NCBI RefSeq assembly: GCF_030818795.1 | Contig: NZ_JAUTAY010000001.1 | Span: 1,302,001-1,366,000, forward strand | Source: Microbacterium sp. SORGH_AS_0862 | Lineage (GTDB): Bacteria; Actinomycetota; Actinomycetes; Actinomycetales; Microbacteriaceae | Direction: 5' to 3' | Length of the DNA stretch: 64,000 nt | Shown: positions 25,156-35,583 of the stretch, piece after piece | How positions within the stretch are numbered: position 1 is the stretch's first letter | Layout: each line of letters opens with the position of its first letter | The notes under the pieces: generated by a model | Databases searched by the model: none | Told to the model about the DNA's origin: nothing | What the model saw: the letters and a program-made list of their open reading frames with translations, nothing else | Position numbers and translations under genes: made by a program

Positions 25156-26655
25156 ATGACCCTCACCGATCCCACATCCACCGTCGCCGGCACGGGCGAG
25201 CGCGCACGCGGCCGGCTGTTCATCGGCGGCGTCTGGCGCGACGCCTCCGACGGCGCCGTCATGGACGTCGTCTCCCCCGCCACAGGCCGGAAGGTGGGCG
25301 AGGTCGCTCGGGCGACGACGTCCGACGTCGACGACGCGGTCGCCGCCGCCCGAGCCGCCTTCGACTCCGGCGCCTGGTCCCGCCTGTCGAGCCGGGAACG
25401 CGCCCGCATCCTGCAGCGCGCGTACACGCTCATGCGCGAGCGCACGGAGGAGCTCGCGCAGGCGGAGAGTCTCGACGTCGGAAAGCCCATCACGTTCGCG
25501 CGGATCATCGACGTGAACAACGCCGCGGAGCTCTACGAGTTCTACGCGAGCCTCGGCCACCACCTCGACGGCGACGTACGCGAGACGACCGGCAACACCC
25601 ACGCCTATGTGAAGCGCGAGCCGATCGGGGTCGTCGCGGCCATCACGCCGTTCAACTTCCCCCTCATCCTCTCGAGCTCCAAGATCGCGCCCGCGCTCAT
25701 CGCCGGGAACACGATCGTCCACAAGCCCGCGAGCGACACCCCCCTCTCGGCCCTCATCATCGCCGACATCCTGCAGGAGGCGGGTGTGCCCGATGGGGTC
25801 TTCAACGTCGTGACGGGCCCGGGCGCCGCTCTCGGCGACCACCTCGTCGGCCACCCGGACGTCGACAAGGTCGCCTTCACCGGCTCGACAGAGATCGGTG
25901 CCCACGCGGCGGCGATCGCCGGACGCACGCTGAAGCCGTTCACGGCCGAGCTCGGCGGCAACGCGGCCAACATCCTGTTCGCCGATGCAGATCTGAACGC
26001 GGCGATCAACACGGTGATCTCCGCGTTCGTGTTCAACTCCGGCCAGTTCTGCATGGCGGGCCCGAGGCTTCTGGTGGAGCGCCCGCTCTACGAGACGGTG
26101 CTGGGCATCCTCGCCGATGCTCTCCCCCACGTGCCCTTCGGTGACCCGACGGATGAGGGGACCGTCATCGGCCCGCTCGCCAGCGCGAACCAGCTCGAGA
26201 AGGTGGCGGCGATGGTGGACCGCGCCCGCGCGGCGGGAGCACGCATCGTCACCGGTGGCGAGCGCGCCGATCTCGGCGGCGGCTTCTTCTACCGCCCGAC
26301 GGTGATCGCCGACGTGCCGAACGACGCCGAGGTCGTAGCCGAGGAGGTCTTCGGCCCCGTCCTCACCGCGCAGCACTTCGACACCGAGGAGGAGGCGATC
26401 GCCCTCGCCAACTCGACGCCGTACGGCCTGGCCTCCGGCATCCAGACCACCGATCTCGCCAAGGCGCACCGCGTGGCCGCGCGCCTGGATGCGGGCATCA
26501 CCTGGGTGAACGGCTGGGCGCTGCTCGATCCCTCCGTTCCGTTCGGCGGCGTCAAGGCCTCCGGTTGGGGGCGCGAGAACGGACCCGAGGCGATGGCCTC
26601 CTACCAGCGCACCCATTCGATCGTCTTCAACCTCGAGACGGGAGCATCGGCGTGA
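25156..26655 (+). CDS. NAD(P)-dependent aldehyde dehydrogenase
   Basis: 499 residues, the normal ALDH length; ATG at 25156 after GAAGGAG. Motifs: 'TPFNFPLILSSSKIAPALIAGNTIVHKPA' (cofactor site, about 160-188), 'FTGSTEIG', catalytic Glu in 'ELGGNAANI' (about 265), catalytic Cys in 'NSGQFCMAGPR' (about 299) and 'EEVFGPVL'. It resembles betaine-/aromatic-aldehyde dehydrogenases. Its stop overlaps the start of an alcohol dehydrogenase (GTGA), so the pair likely performs alcohol to aldehyde to acid conversion. Confidence 0.87.
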   Translation: MTLTDPTSTVAGTGERARGRLFIGGVWRDASDGAVMDVVSPATGRKVGEVARATTSDVDDAVAAARAAFDSGAWSRLSSRERARILQRAYTLMRERTEELAQAESLDVGKPITFARIIDVNNAAELYEFYASLGHHLDGDVRETTGNTHAYVKREPIGVVAAITPFNFPLILSSSKIAPALIAGNTIVHKPASDTPLSALIIADILQEAGVPDGVFNVVTGPGAALGDHLVGHPDVDKVAFTGSTEIGAHAAAIAGRTLKPFTAELGGNAANILFADADLNAAINTVISAFVFNSGQFCMAGPRLLVERPLYETVLGILADALPHVPFGDPTDEGTVIGPLASANQLEKVAAMVDRARAAGARIVTGGERADLGGGFFYRPTVIADVPNDAEVVAEEVFGPVLTAQHFDTEEEAIALANSTPYGLASGIQTTDLAKAHRVAARLDAGITWVNGWALLDPSVPFGGVKASGWGRENGPEAMASYQRTHSIVFNLETGASA

Positions 26656-27749
26656 CCGCCGGCCGCGCGGCGCTCCTGCAGGACGGCGCTCTGCGGGTCG
26701 AGGATGTGGAGTACGGGGCGCCGGGTCATGGCGAGGTGCTCGTGCGGCTCGTGGCGACCGGGCTGTGTCATACGGACCTCGGCGTGATAGCCGGCGGCAT
26801 CCCGTTCCCGACCCCCGGCATCATCGGCCACGAGGGCGCGGGAATCGTCGAACAGGTGGGAGCGGGTGTGAGCTCCGTGGCGCCCGGCGACAAGGTGCTG
26901 CTCAGCTTCACCTCGTGCGGCGCGTGCGGCGGATGCGCGGGCGGGCATCCCGCCTACTGCGAGACCTGGCAGGTGCGCAACCTCTTCGGCATGATGCGCT
27001 CCGACGATTCGGGCACCATCACGCACGAAGGCGTCCCCGTGGCCGGCCACTTCTTCGGGCAGTCCTCGTTCGGCACCTACGCGATCGCCGACGAGCGCTC
27101 CCTCGTCGCGGTGGATGCGGATGCCGATCTCACGGTGCTCGCTCCGCTCGGATGCGGCATCCTGACGGGGTTCGGCTCGATGTGGAACGTGCTGGATCCG
27201 GGGCCCACCGACAGGGTCGCCGTCTACGGCTCCGGCGCGGTCGGGCTGTCGGCGATCATGGCGGCGGCGCACCGCGAACCCGCCGCGCTCGTCGCGATCG
27301 ATCTCGTCGAGGAACGACTCGCGCTCGCGCGACGGCTCGGCGCGACGCACACGATCAACGCCGGCACGGAGGATGTCGCCGCCCGCCTGGCCGATATCAC
27401 CGGAGGGCACGGCGTCGACCTGAGCTTCGACACGACGGCGAGCCCGCGGGTCGCGCGCGGCGCACTCGATGCCGCGGCCGTCCGCGGCACGGTCCTCGTG
27501 TGCGGAGCACCCCCTCCCGGCACGGAGATCCCGGTGGACATCCAGGGCATCCTGACCGGAAAGGTGCTGCGCGGCGTGACGATGGGGGACACGCTGCCGC
27601 AGCAGCTCATCCCGGAGCTCGCCCGGCTGCACGCCGAGGGCCGGTTGCCGCTGGAGCTGTTGGAGAAGACGTACACGCTCGACGAGATCGAGCAGGCGGT
27701 CGCCGACATGCACCACGGCGTGACGGTCAAGCCGGTCATCGTCTACTGA
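26652..27749 (+). CDS. Zinc alcohol dehydrogenase, aryl-alcohol (XylB) type
   Basis: 365 residues from a GTG at 26652 overlapping the preceding stop by 4 bp. Catalytic zinc ligands 'GLCHTDLGV' (Cys about 38) and 'GHEGAG' (about 62), structural zinc cysteines in 'SCGACGGCAGGHPAYC' (about 92-107), and Rossmann loop 'VYGSGAVGLSAIMAA'. The class III-like layout with 'CGILTGFGSMWNV' is that of benzyl-alcohol dehydrogenases. The pairing with an aldehyde dehydrogenase points to a benzylic or other primary alcohol as substrate. Confidence 0.85.
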   Translation: MTAGRAALLQDGALRVEDVEYGAPGHGEVLVRLVATGLCHTDLGVIAGGIPFPTPGIIGHEGAGIVEQVGAGVSSVAPGDKVLLSFTSCGACGGCAGGHPAYCETWQVRNLFGMMRSDDSGTITHEGVPVAGHFFGQSSFGTYAIADERSLVAVDADADLTVLAPLGCGILTGFGSMWNVLDPGPTDRVAVYGSGAVGLSAIMAAAHREPAALVAIDLVEERLALARRLGATHTINAGTEDVAARLADITGGHGVDLSFDTTASPRVARGALDAAAVRGTVLVCGAPPPGTEIPVDIQGILTGKVLRGVTMGDTLPQQLIPELARLHAEGRLPLELLEKTYTLDEIEQAVADMHHGVTVKPVIVY

Positions 27750-27834
27750 CGCGTCGACGAACGGATGCGGGACGCGCGGACTTGTCACGGTCGGCGCCCG
27801 TCACCCCGGCCAGAGCTCCTTCTACGGTGGCGGT

Positions 27835-28269
27835 ATGCGTGCCGTCGGGAGGATCCGGGTCGAACGTGACTCCGAGGAGGTCTTCGACTTCCTCGAGCTC
27901 GTGGAGCACGAGACGTCCTGGCGACAGTCGGTGACCGGCTCGCGATACGTCGACGCGGCGCGGCCGGCCGTCGGGACCGCCGGCGAGACCGTCGTCTCGA
28001 TGGGACAGCGCACCGTCCGGATGGCGTGGACGGTCGTCGAGCTGGTGCCTGGCCGGCGGGTGGCCTGGGAGCTCGATGGCGATCCTTGGCACGGAGGCGG
28101 GAGCTACTCCGTCGCGCCGGCGGGAGGCGGCACCACGGTCACGGCAGAGCTCGCGGTGCGACTGCACGGGATCACGCGCGCCGCGGAGCCCCTCCTGTGG
28201 CTGCAGTTCCGTAACGGGCTTCGCGATGATCTGCGTCGACTGAAGCAGAGGATGGAGCAGCATGCCTGA
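27835..28269 (+). CDS. SRPBCC-family protein
   Basis: 144 residues, no signal peptide. 'RIRVERDSEEVFDFLELVEHETSW', 'TVVELVPGRRVAWELDGDPWHGGGSYSVAPAGGGTTVTAELAVRLHG' and the final amphipathic helix fit the START/polyketide-cyclase (SRPBCC) fold used to bind hydrophobic ligands. Its stop overlaps the next gene by 8 bp. It could sense or carry an aromatic ligand; the real role is unknown. Confidence 0.75.
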   Translation: MRAVGRIRVERDSEEVFDFLELVEHETSWRQSVTGSRYVDAARPAVGTAGETVVSMGQRTVRMAWTVVELVPGRRVAWELDGDPWHGGGSYSVAPAGGGTTVTAELAVRLHGITRAAEPLLWLQFRNGLRDDLRRLKQRMEQHA

Positions 28270-28609
28270 GGTCCGCGGGATCGACAACGTCTTCATCGAG
28301 GTCGGCGACCTCGATGAAGCGGTGGCCTGGTACGAGCGGATCGTCGGGCTGACACTCAAAGTACGCGCCCAGGGCATGGCGGTACTCGACGTCGGCGGAG
28401 ACGTGGCAGGGATCGTCCTCCGCAGTGCCGACCCGGTCTCGCCGACGAAGGTCTGGATCGAGGTGGCAGACGCAAAGGACGCGGCCTCGGAGCTCGGCGT
28501 GCCGACGTTCCCGATCCCGACCGGGCTGACGGCCGAGGTCGTCGATCCGTGGGGCAACCGGATCGGCTTCACCGACTACACCGCTCGCCCGGATCTCGCC
28601 CGGCCGTAA
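28262..28609 (+). CDS. VOC-family (glyoxalase-like) protein
   Basis: 115 residues. 'GIDNVFIEVGDLDEAVAWYERIVGLTL' opens a typical beta-alpha-beta-beta-beta unit and 'AEVVDPWGNRIGFTDY' closes the second. The family covers glyoxalase I, extradiol dioxygenases and antibiotic-binding proteins. Metal ligands cannot be assigned with confidence. Coupled by overlap to the SRPBCC gene; function unknown. Confidence 0.75.
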   Translation: MPEVRGIDNVFIEVGDLDEAVAWYERIVGLTLKVRAQGMAVLDVGGDVAGIVLRSADPVSPTKVWIEVADAKDAASELGVPTFPIPTGLTAEVVDPWGNRIGFTDYTARPDLARP

Positions 28610-28623
28610 TCCCTCTCGACGAC

Positions 28624-28663
28624 CGGATGCGGGCGGCCCCGGCGAAGGGACCGCCCGCATCCG
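28624..28663. terminator. Bidirectional terminator hairpin
   Basis: CGGATGCGGGCGG (28624-28636) pairs perfectly with CCGCCCGCATCCG (28651-28663) across a 14-nt loop. It sits between two convergent stops (28609 and 28670), so it can end transcription from both sides. There is no clear U-tract, as is common in actinobacteria. Confidence 0.8.
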
Positions 28664-28669
28664 TGCGCG

Positions 28670-30157
28670 TCAGAGCGGGTACTGCCCCGGTTCGCGGCGC
28701 ATCGTGATCCAGCGGGTCTCGGTGAACGCATCGATGTTCGCCTGCGCGCCGCCGTGGCGGGAGCCGGTGCCGGAGGCGCCGACGCCGCCGAAGGGGGAGT
28801 TCGCCTCGTCGTTGACCGTCTGGTCGTTGATGTGCACGATGCCGGTCGGGATCCGCTTGGCGAGGTCGTACGCCTTCATGGCGTCGCGGCTCACGATCCC
28901 CAGCGACAGCCCGTAGTCGGTCGCGGCGGCGAGCTCGACGGCCTCGTCGTCGGTCGCGAAGGAGACCACCGAGGCGACGGGGCCGAAGACCTCGTCGCAG
29001 TATGCGGCCGCATCCTTCGGGGGGTTCGCCAGCACCGTCGGGCGGTAGAACAGCTGCTCGTACGTGCCACCGGCCGCGAGGCGGGCGCCTTGGGCGACGG
29101 CGTCCTGCACGAGTGTGTGCACGCGGTCGCGCTGCGTCTCGTCGATGAGGGGCCCGAGGTGAACCTGCCCTGCGGCCGGATCGCCGACGACCATCGAGTC
29201 GGCTTTCGCCGCGAGCTTCGCGACGTACTCGTCGAACAGCGACTCGTGGACGATGTGACGGCCGACCGTCATGCAGATCTGCCCCTGGTGCAGGAACGCA
29301 CCCCACGTGGCCAGGTTGACCGCCTGGTCGACGTCGGCGTCCTCGCGCACGAGGAAGGCGGAGTTGCCGCCGAGCTCGAGGTGCGCGCGCGTGAGGTGGC
29401 GTCCGGCGAGCTCACCGACGGCACGACCGGCACGCGTCGACCCGGTGAAGGCGACCACGCGCACGTGCGGGTCTGCCACCATCGCCTCACCGACCTCGGC
29501 ACCGCCGGGGACGAGCTGCAGGACGCCCTTCGGCAGACCGGCCTCCTCGAAGATGCGCACCATCGAGACACCGCCGGTCACGACCGTGCGGGGGTCGGGC
29601 TTGAGCAGCACGGCGTTGCCGAGCGCGAGAGCCGGCGCGACCGCACGGATGCCGAGGATGAGCGGGACGTTGAAGGGCGAGATGACGCCCACGACACCCA
29701 CGGGAATCTGCTGCGCGAGCGAGAGGCGGGGCTCCTCGCTGGAGAGGATGGTGCCCAGCGGTGCCGAGGGCAGGGACGACGCCTCGTAGCACTCGGCCGC
29801 GGTCACGTGCAGGGCGAAACCTGCGAGCGGCGGGATGGCGCCGACCTCGCGGATGTTCCACCCCATGATCTCTTCCGCGTGCTGCTCCCACAGCTGCGCG
29901 GCCTTGCGCAGCACGGCCGCGCGGGCCGGATGCGGCGTGGCCGCCCACTCCTGTTGCGCACGTGCGGCGGATGCGGCGGCGCGCGCGACATCCGCCGCAT
30001 CCGCCATCCCAACCTGCACGAGCGTCTCACCGGTGGCGGGCTCGATGGAGGCGATGGCGCCTCCCCCGCCTTCGACCCACTCACCGTCGATGTAGATGCG
30101 CCCGGCGAAGACGTCGGGATCGATCAGGGTGGCGGTGTCCTGCGTTGCAGTCGACAT
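28670..30157 (-). CDS. Aldehyde dehydrogenase, vanillin/benzaldehyde type
   Basis: 495 residues from the ATG at 30155-30157. 'ISPFNVPLILGIRAVAPALALGNAVLLKPDPRT' (about 155-187), 'FTGSTRAG', catalytic Glu in 'ELGGNSAFLV' and Cys in 'HQGQICMTVGRHIVH' (about 297). The stretches 'VAPALALGNAVLLKPD' and 'GQICM' are characteristic of vanillin and benzaldehyde dehydrogenases of actinobacteria. It would oxidise vanillin or 4-hydroxybenzaldehyde to the acid handled by the O-demethylases or PobA. It is the last gene of the long leftward sugar-type operon, an unusual location for a vanillin dehydrogenase. Confidence 0.83.
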   Translation of the reverse strand: MSTATQDTATLIDPDVFAGRIYIDGEWVEGGGGAIASIEPATGETLVQVGMADAADVARAAASAARAQQEWAATPHPARAAVLRKAAQLWEQHAEEIMGWNIREVGAIPPLAGFALHVTAAECYEASSLPSAPLGTILSSEEPRLSLAQQIPVGVVGVISPFNVPLILGIRAVAPALALGNAVLLKPDPRTVVTGGVSMVRIFEEAGLPKGVLQLVPGGAEVGEAMVADPHVRVVAFTGSTRAGRAVGELAGRHLTRAHLELGGNSAFLVREDADVDQAVNLATWGAFLHQGQICMTVGRHIVHESLFDEYVAKLAAKADSMVVGDPAAGQVHLGPLIDETQRDRVHTLVQDAVAQGARLAAGGTYEQLFYRPTVLANPPKDAAAYCDEVFGPVASVVSFATDDEAVELAAATDYGLSLGIVSRDAMKAYDLAKRIPTGIVHINDQTVNDEANSPFGGVGASGTGSRHGGAQANIDAFTETRWITMRREPGQYPL

Positions 30158-30249
30158 CGGTGTCACCTTTCCGGGCTTCCCTGCCCTATACGTGTGAATA
30201 CATCCTGAGCGACGCGGGGTCCGCGCGCAATGGGAGGGGTGCTCCCGGT

Positions 30250-31147
30250 TCAGCCCGTCGCGCGGGCCAGGCGGTGGGATCTGCGGCCCGGGATGCTCTC
30301 CGCCCATCCGCGCCGGATGACGCCGACCGCGTCCCGCGCGAGGGCGAGACCGTCCGCGTAGGGCGCACGCCAGATCGAGAGCACGTCGGCGGCGCCCCCG
30401 GCCAGCGGCCGCGAGAACGCCTCCACGCCCCATCGGCCGCGGTAGCCCGCATCCAATGCCTCCCGCACGAGGGCGGGCACATCCACCGCGCCGTGCTCCA
30501 GCGGCCCGCGGCCCGACTGGCCGAGTTCCAGGTAGCGCAGCCGCGGCATCGCGGTGCGGACCGCCTTCACGGAATCCGCCTCCTCGATCGCCATGTGGAA
30601 GCTGTCCAGGTGCACGCCGAGGTGGGCCGAGCCGCTCGCGGCGACGTAGTCCATGGCCTGCGCGGCCGTGTTGATCGCCGCCTCCTCGTAGCGGTTCAGC
30701 ACCTCGAAGGTCATCTGGACACCGCGTTCCGCCGCCTCGTCGGCCACCGCCCCCACCGCCCGCGCGCTCTCGGCGAGAAGGGCGGGGGCGACCGGCTCCG
30801 ACGGGCGACCGAAGAGCCCGTAGGGCACCCCGTTCAGCTGGTCGGCCCCGAGCCGCTCGGCGAACCGTACGCCCGCGCGCAGCAGCTCGACCCCCGCCCG
30901 ACGCACGTCGGCGTCGGGCGAGGAGACGTCCGCGTCCGGGGCCTGGCCGCACATGGCGATCGGCAGTATCCCGGTCCGCACGAACGCGTCGGCGAGGGCG
31001 TCGACGTCGGTCGCGGCGGCATCCAGCGGCGGGAGGACGGGCGCGTCGGTAACCCATCTCCCGCAGGTCGTGCAGGATGGGCACGAGCTGCGCCGGGGCC
31101 AGCTCGGGCGTGATCGCCGAGAGGTGGCACGCGAGATCGAGGTCCAT
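30250..31147 (-). pseudogene. D-tagatose-3-epimerase-like TIM-barrel protein, frameshifted
   Basis: From the ATG at 31145-31147 the frame gives 'MDLDLACHLSAITPELAPAQ', 'VPILHDLREMG', then is lost at 'GGGTTACC' (31050-31055). One frame over it continues 'VTDAPVLPPLDAAATDVDALADAFVRTGILPIAMCGQ' to a stop at 30250. Dropping one base restores 298 residues, normal for sugar-phosphate isomerase/epimerases. Metal ligands expected in 'FEVLNRYEEAAINTA' and 'HLDSFHMAIEE', and a final Glu in 'WGVEAFSRPLAGG', are kept. The usual 'HLGE' element reads 'LELGQSGRGPL', replacing a His ligand. It may be active only if the shift is a sequencing error or the ATG at 30981 is used. Confidence 0.75.
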
Positions 31148-31155
31148 TGCGTGCC

Positions 31156-31938
31156 TCAGAACACCGGCAGATCGAGCCGCTGCTTGAACACCGAGTAGCC
31201 GTCGTCGACGCTCACGACGGTGCCGTTGATGGCGTTCGCCTCGTCGGAGGCCAGGAACGCCACGACATCGGCGATCTCCTCGGGGGCGGTCAGCGTGTTG
31301 CGCATCTGTTCGGCGGCGAACGTCGCCCGCAGCTCCTCGCTGAACTGGTTGATGATCGGCGTCCCGACGCGCCCCGGAGTGATCGCGACGGCACGGACGC
31401 CGTACTGCGCCAGTTCGTAGGCCGCGGAGCGGGTGAACGAGATGACCGCGGCCTTGGCGGCGCTGTACGAGAACGAGAGCTCCGCCGCCTGCTGGCCGTA
31501 GATGGACGACGTGCTGATGATGACGCCGCCCGTCCCCTGCTTCCGGAACTGCCGGCCGGCGGCGAGGATGCCGTAATAGACGCCGTCCTGATCGATGCGG
31601 ATCATCGGCGCATAGTCGACCTCGGGGTCGTGCTCGAGCAGCGGCTTGCCGCCCGCGATCCCCGCGTTGTTGAAGATCACGTCGAGCGAGCCGAACACCT
31701 CGACGGTGCGGGCGACGGCGGCCTCCACATCCTCGTAACGGGACACATCGGTGCGCACGGCCGCGACCGAGCCCGTGAATCCGAGGCCCTCGAGCTCCGT
31801 CACGACCTGGTCGGAGCGCGCCAGGTCCACGTCGGCGATCATGACCTTCGCGCCCTCGCGGAGGAACTTCTCGACGGTCGCACGACCGATGCCGCTGCTG
31901 CCGCCCGTGATGAGGGCGGTCTTCGATTCCAGTCGCAT
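31156..31938 (-). CDS. Short-chain dehydrogenase/reductase
   Basis: 260 residues, classical SDR: 'ALITGGSSGIGRATVEKF' (about 8-25), 'NNAGIAGG' (about 90), catalytic Ser in 'ISTSSIYGQ', Tyr/Lys in 'YSAAKAA' (about 158-164) and 'PGRVGTPI'. The Asp at 'MIADVDLARS' after the second strand indicates NAD preference. It lies between the binding-protein gene and the epimerase-like gene, so it likely oxidises the imported sugar, polyol or derivative. Confidence 0.85.
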   Translation of the reverse strand: MRLESKTALITGGSSGIGRATVEKFLREGAKVMIADVDLARSDQVVTELEGLGFTGSVAAVRTDVSRYEDVEAAVARTVEVFGSLDVIFNNAGIAGGKPLLEHDPEVDYAPMIRIDQDGVYYGILAAGRQFRKQGTGGVIISTSSIYGQQAAELSFSYSAAKAAVISFTRSAAYELAQYGVRAVAITPGRVGTPIINQFSEELRATFAAEQMRNTLTAPEEIADVVAFLASDEANAINGTVVSVDDGYSVFKQRLDLPVF

Positions 31939-31964
31939 GTGCGACCTCCATCCATGTCTGGGGT

Positions 31965-31993
31965 GGGGCGGGGTGCTCTCGGCACCCCGCCCC
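31965..31993 (-). terminator. Hairpin between binding protein and SDR genes
   Basis: GGGGCGGGGTGC (31965-31976) pairs exactly with GCACCCCGCCCC (31982-31993) over a 5-nt loop. It stands 7 bp after the binding-protein stop on the minus strand. Without a U-tract it probably works as a partial terminator or mRNA stabiliser inside the operon. Confidence 0.75.
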
Positions 31994-31999
31994 GAGGGG

Positions 32000-32980
32000 T
32001 CAACCGAGCTTGTCGGAGGGGGTGATGCTGTCCGCGTTGTCGACGGTCACGAGGGTCGTGGCGACCGCATCGAAGCGGGAGGAGGGCAGCGTGCCGTCCT
32101 TGCGGTAGGCCTCGATGTCACCCACGACCGTGTCGAGGATGCTGGGCCAGGGCTGCTCGATGGTCGCGAGGAAGGGCCCACCGGCCTTGATCGCGGCGAT
32201 CGCCTCGCTCGTCGCGTCGACGCCGGTGACCTTGGCCTTCGAGCCGGCCTCGCTGACGGCCTGGGCGGCGCCGAGCGCCGCGTCATCCCACCCGACCCAG
32301 ACGCCGTCGAGGCCGCCCGGGTTCGCCGACAGGTAGTCCGCGACGAGCGACAGCGCCTCGGTGCGTCCCGTCGCAGGGGAGGCGACCTTCTGGATGTCGC
32401 CGCCGGCGATGTTCGCGCCCGCCGCGGTCAGCGCCTTCTCGGCGAGGCTGGCCCGCAGCCGAATGCCGGGGTGCGGGTCGTGCCCGATCACCATGATGTT
32501 CTTGCCCTTCAGGCCTCCGAGCGCCTCATCCAGCGCTCCGACGGTCTGATCGACGATGCCCTGCTGATCTGCGGTGACGTTGATCGCGAACGCATCGTTC
32601 TCCTCGGTCGCGGAGTCGATCGCGAAGATCGGGATGTTCGCGTCCTTGGCGGCGGTCACGATCGAGCCGATCGAGGCGACGTCGGTGTAGCCGTCGAAGA
32701 TCGCGTCCGCACCCTGGCCGATGGCGCTCTCGACCGCGGGGTTCATCTTCTGGAAGTCGAAGTCGCCCTGGATGACCGTGAGGTCCCAGCCGAGTTCGTC
32801 GGCCTTGTCCTGCACGGCCTTGACCCACCAGGCACCCACCGGCGTCTGGTTGCCGGACGTGAAGGCGATCACCTTGAAGGTGTCGTCGCCGCCGCCCCCC
32901 GAGCCGCCCGAGGAACATCCGGTCAGGACGAGGGCCGCTGCGGCGGCCACGGCCGCGAGGGCCTTGAATGATGTGCGCAC
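32000..32980 (-). CDS. Ribose-type sugar ABC transporter binding lipoprotein
   Basis: 326 residues. Lipoprotein signal with lipobox 'VLTGC' (Cys near residue 22) and a Gly/Ser linker, then a periplasmic-binding type 1 fold ('FKVIAFTSGNQTPVGAWWVKAVQDKADELGWDLTV', 'NVTADQQGIVDQTVGALDEAL', 'VWVGWDDAALGAAQAVSEAG'), as in RbsB/XylF relatives. It is anchored outside the membrane and delivers a sugar to the permease at 33060. The ligand is not predictable. Confidence 0.87.
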   Translation of the reverse strand: MRTSFKALAAVAAAAALVLTGCSSGGSGGGGDDTFKVIAFTSGNQTPVGAWWVKAVQDKADELGWDLTVIQGDFDFQKMNPAVESAIGQGADAIFDGYTDVASIGSIVTAAKDANIPIFAIDSATEENDAFAINVTADQQGIVDQTVGALDEALGGLKGKNIMVIGHDPHPGIRLRASLAEKALTAAGANIAGGDIQKVASPATGRTEALSLVADYLSANPGGLDGVWVGWDDAALGAAQAVSEAGSKAKVTGVDATSEAIAAIKAGGPFLATIEQPWPSILDTVVGDIEAYRKDGTLPSSRFDAVATTLVTVDNADSITPSDKLG

Positions 32981-33059
32981 GTGTTACTCCTTTGTGTTCG
33001 TGGCGTTGTGATGGTGCACGGTCGTGGGGCGACCGCTTCGGGAAAGTGGATGCGGAGCG

Positions 33060-34052
33060 TCAGCGCTCGCGGTGCCGCAGCGACGACAGCGTCACCGCGG
33101 CGATGATGATGAGGCCCGTGACGACCTGCTGCACGTAGGCGTTGACGCCGAGGATGTTCAGGCCGTTGCTCATGACGCCGATGATCGCGACGCCGACCAT
33201 GGTGCCGCCGAGGTTCGCGGCTCCCGAGCGGACGACCGTCATGCCGAGGAAGACGGCGGCGACGGAGAACATCATGTTGTCGCTGCCCTGCACGGCGCTC
33301 GCGCTCCCGAGGCGCGCCGCCAGCAGCACGCCACCGAGAGCCGAGATCGCCCCGGCCGCCGTGAACGCGATGAGCCGGGCCCGGCGCACGTTGATGCCGG
33401 ACAGGCGCGAGACCTCGACGTTGCCGCCGGTCGCGTACCAGCGCCGCCCCATCGTCGTGAAGCGCAGGACGAACCACAGCAGCAGCGAGATGACGATCGC
33501 GATGTAGACGGGGATCGGGATCTCGAACAGCTTCCCCTGCCCCATGGAGTTGAACTCCGGCGGCAGGTTGAACAGCGTCGTCCCCGCGGTCACGAGGTAC
33601 GCGAGACCGACCACGGAGGTCATCGTGGCGAGCGTCGCGACGAAGGCCGAGAGGTTGACGTACGCGATGAGCACGCCGTTCACGAGCCCGACGAGCAGAC
33701 CCACGAGGATCGCGACGGCCACCGCGGCCGTCACCGGGACGCCGTTGATCATCATGGATGCGGCGACCGCGCCGGCGAGCGCGGATGTGGCGCCCACCGA
33801 CAGGTCGAAGTCGCCGACGACCATGACGATGGTCTGCGCCCCGGCGATGATCGCGAGGATCGACACCTGGTACAGGATGTTCTTCACGTTCGTGAAGGTC
33901 AGGAACACATCGGGGCGCATCGCGAAGAAGAAGACGACGAGCACGATGAGGGCGACGACCGTGCCGCCGTGCAGGAAGATGCGCCCGAACGACTCGGCGC
34001 GCGCGGTCACGATGCTGCGCGTGGTGAGCGTGGGGTCCGTGGTGGTGGCCAT
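33060..34052 (-). CDS. Ribose-type sugar ABC permease
   Basis: 330 residues with eight to ten hydrophobic segments and the RbsC/BPD_transp_2 pattern 'QTIVMVVGDFDLSVGATSALAGAVAA' (about 85-110) and 'VSRLSGINVRRARLIAFTAAGAISALGGVLLAARLGSA' (about 208-246). The channel subunit of the importer. The ATG is 2 bp after the ATPase stop, so the two are translated together. Confidence 0.88.
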   Translation of the reverse strand: MATTTDPTLTTRSIVTARAESFGRIFLHGGTVVALIVLVVFFFAMRPDVFLTFTNVKNILYQVSILAIIAGAQTIVMVVGDFDLSVGATSALAGAVAASMMINGVPVTAAVAVAILVGLLVGLVNGVLIAYVNLSAFVATLATMTSVVGLAYLVTAGTTLFNLPPEFNSMGQGKLFEIPIPVYIAIVISLLLWFVLRFTTMGRRWYATGGNVEVSRLSGINVRRARLIAFTAAGAISALGGVLLAARLGSASAVQGSDNMMFSVAAVFLGMTVVRSGAANLGGTMVGVAIIGVMSNGLNILGVNAYVQQVVTGLIIIAAVTLSSLRHRER

Positions 34053-34053
34053 G

Positions 34054-35579
<1,526 letters not shown>

Positions 35580-35583
<4 letters not shown>

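Noticed and set aside
28670..31951. 1093-codon leftward open frame spanning three genes
   Set aside because: It passes out of frame through the SDR and the epimerase-like gene and only its last 495 codons are a real protein (aldehyde dehydrogenase). Long stop-free frames are expected at this GC content.
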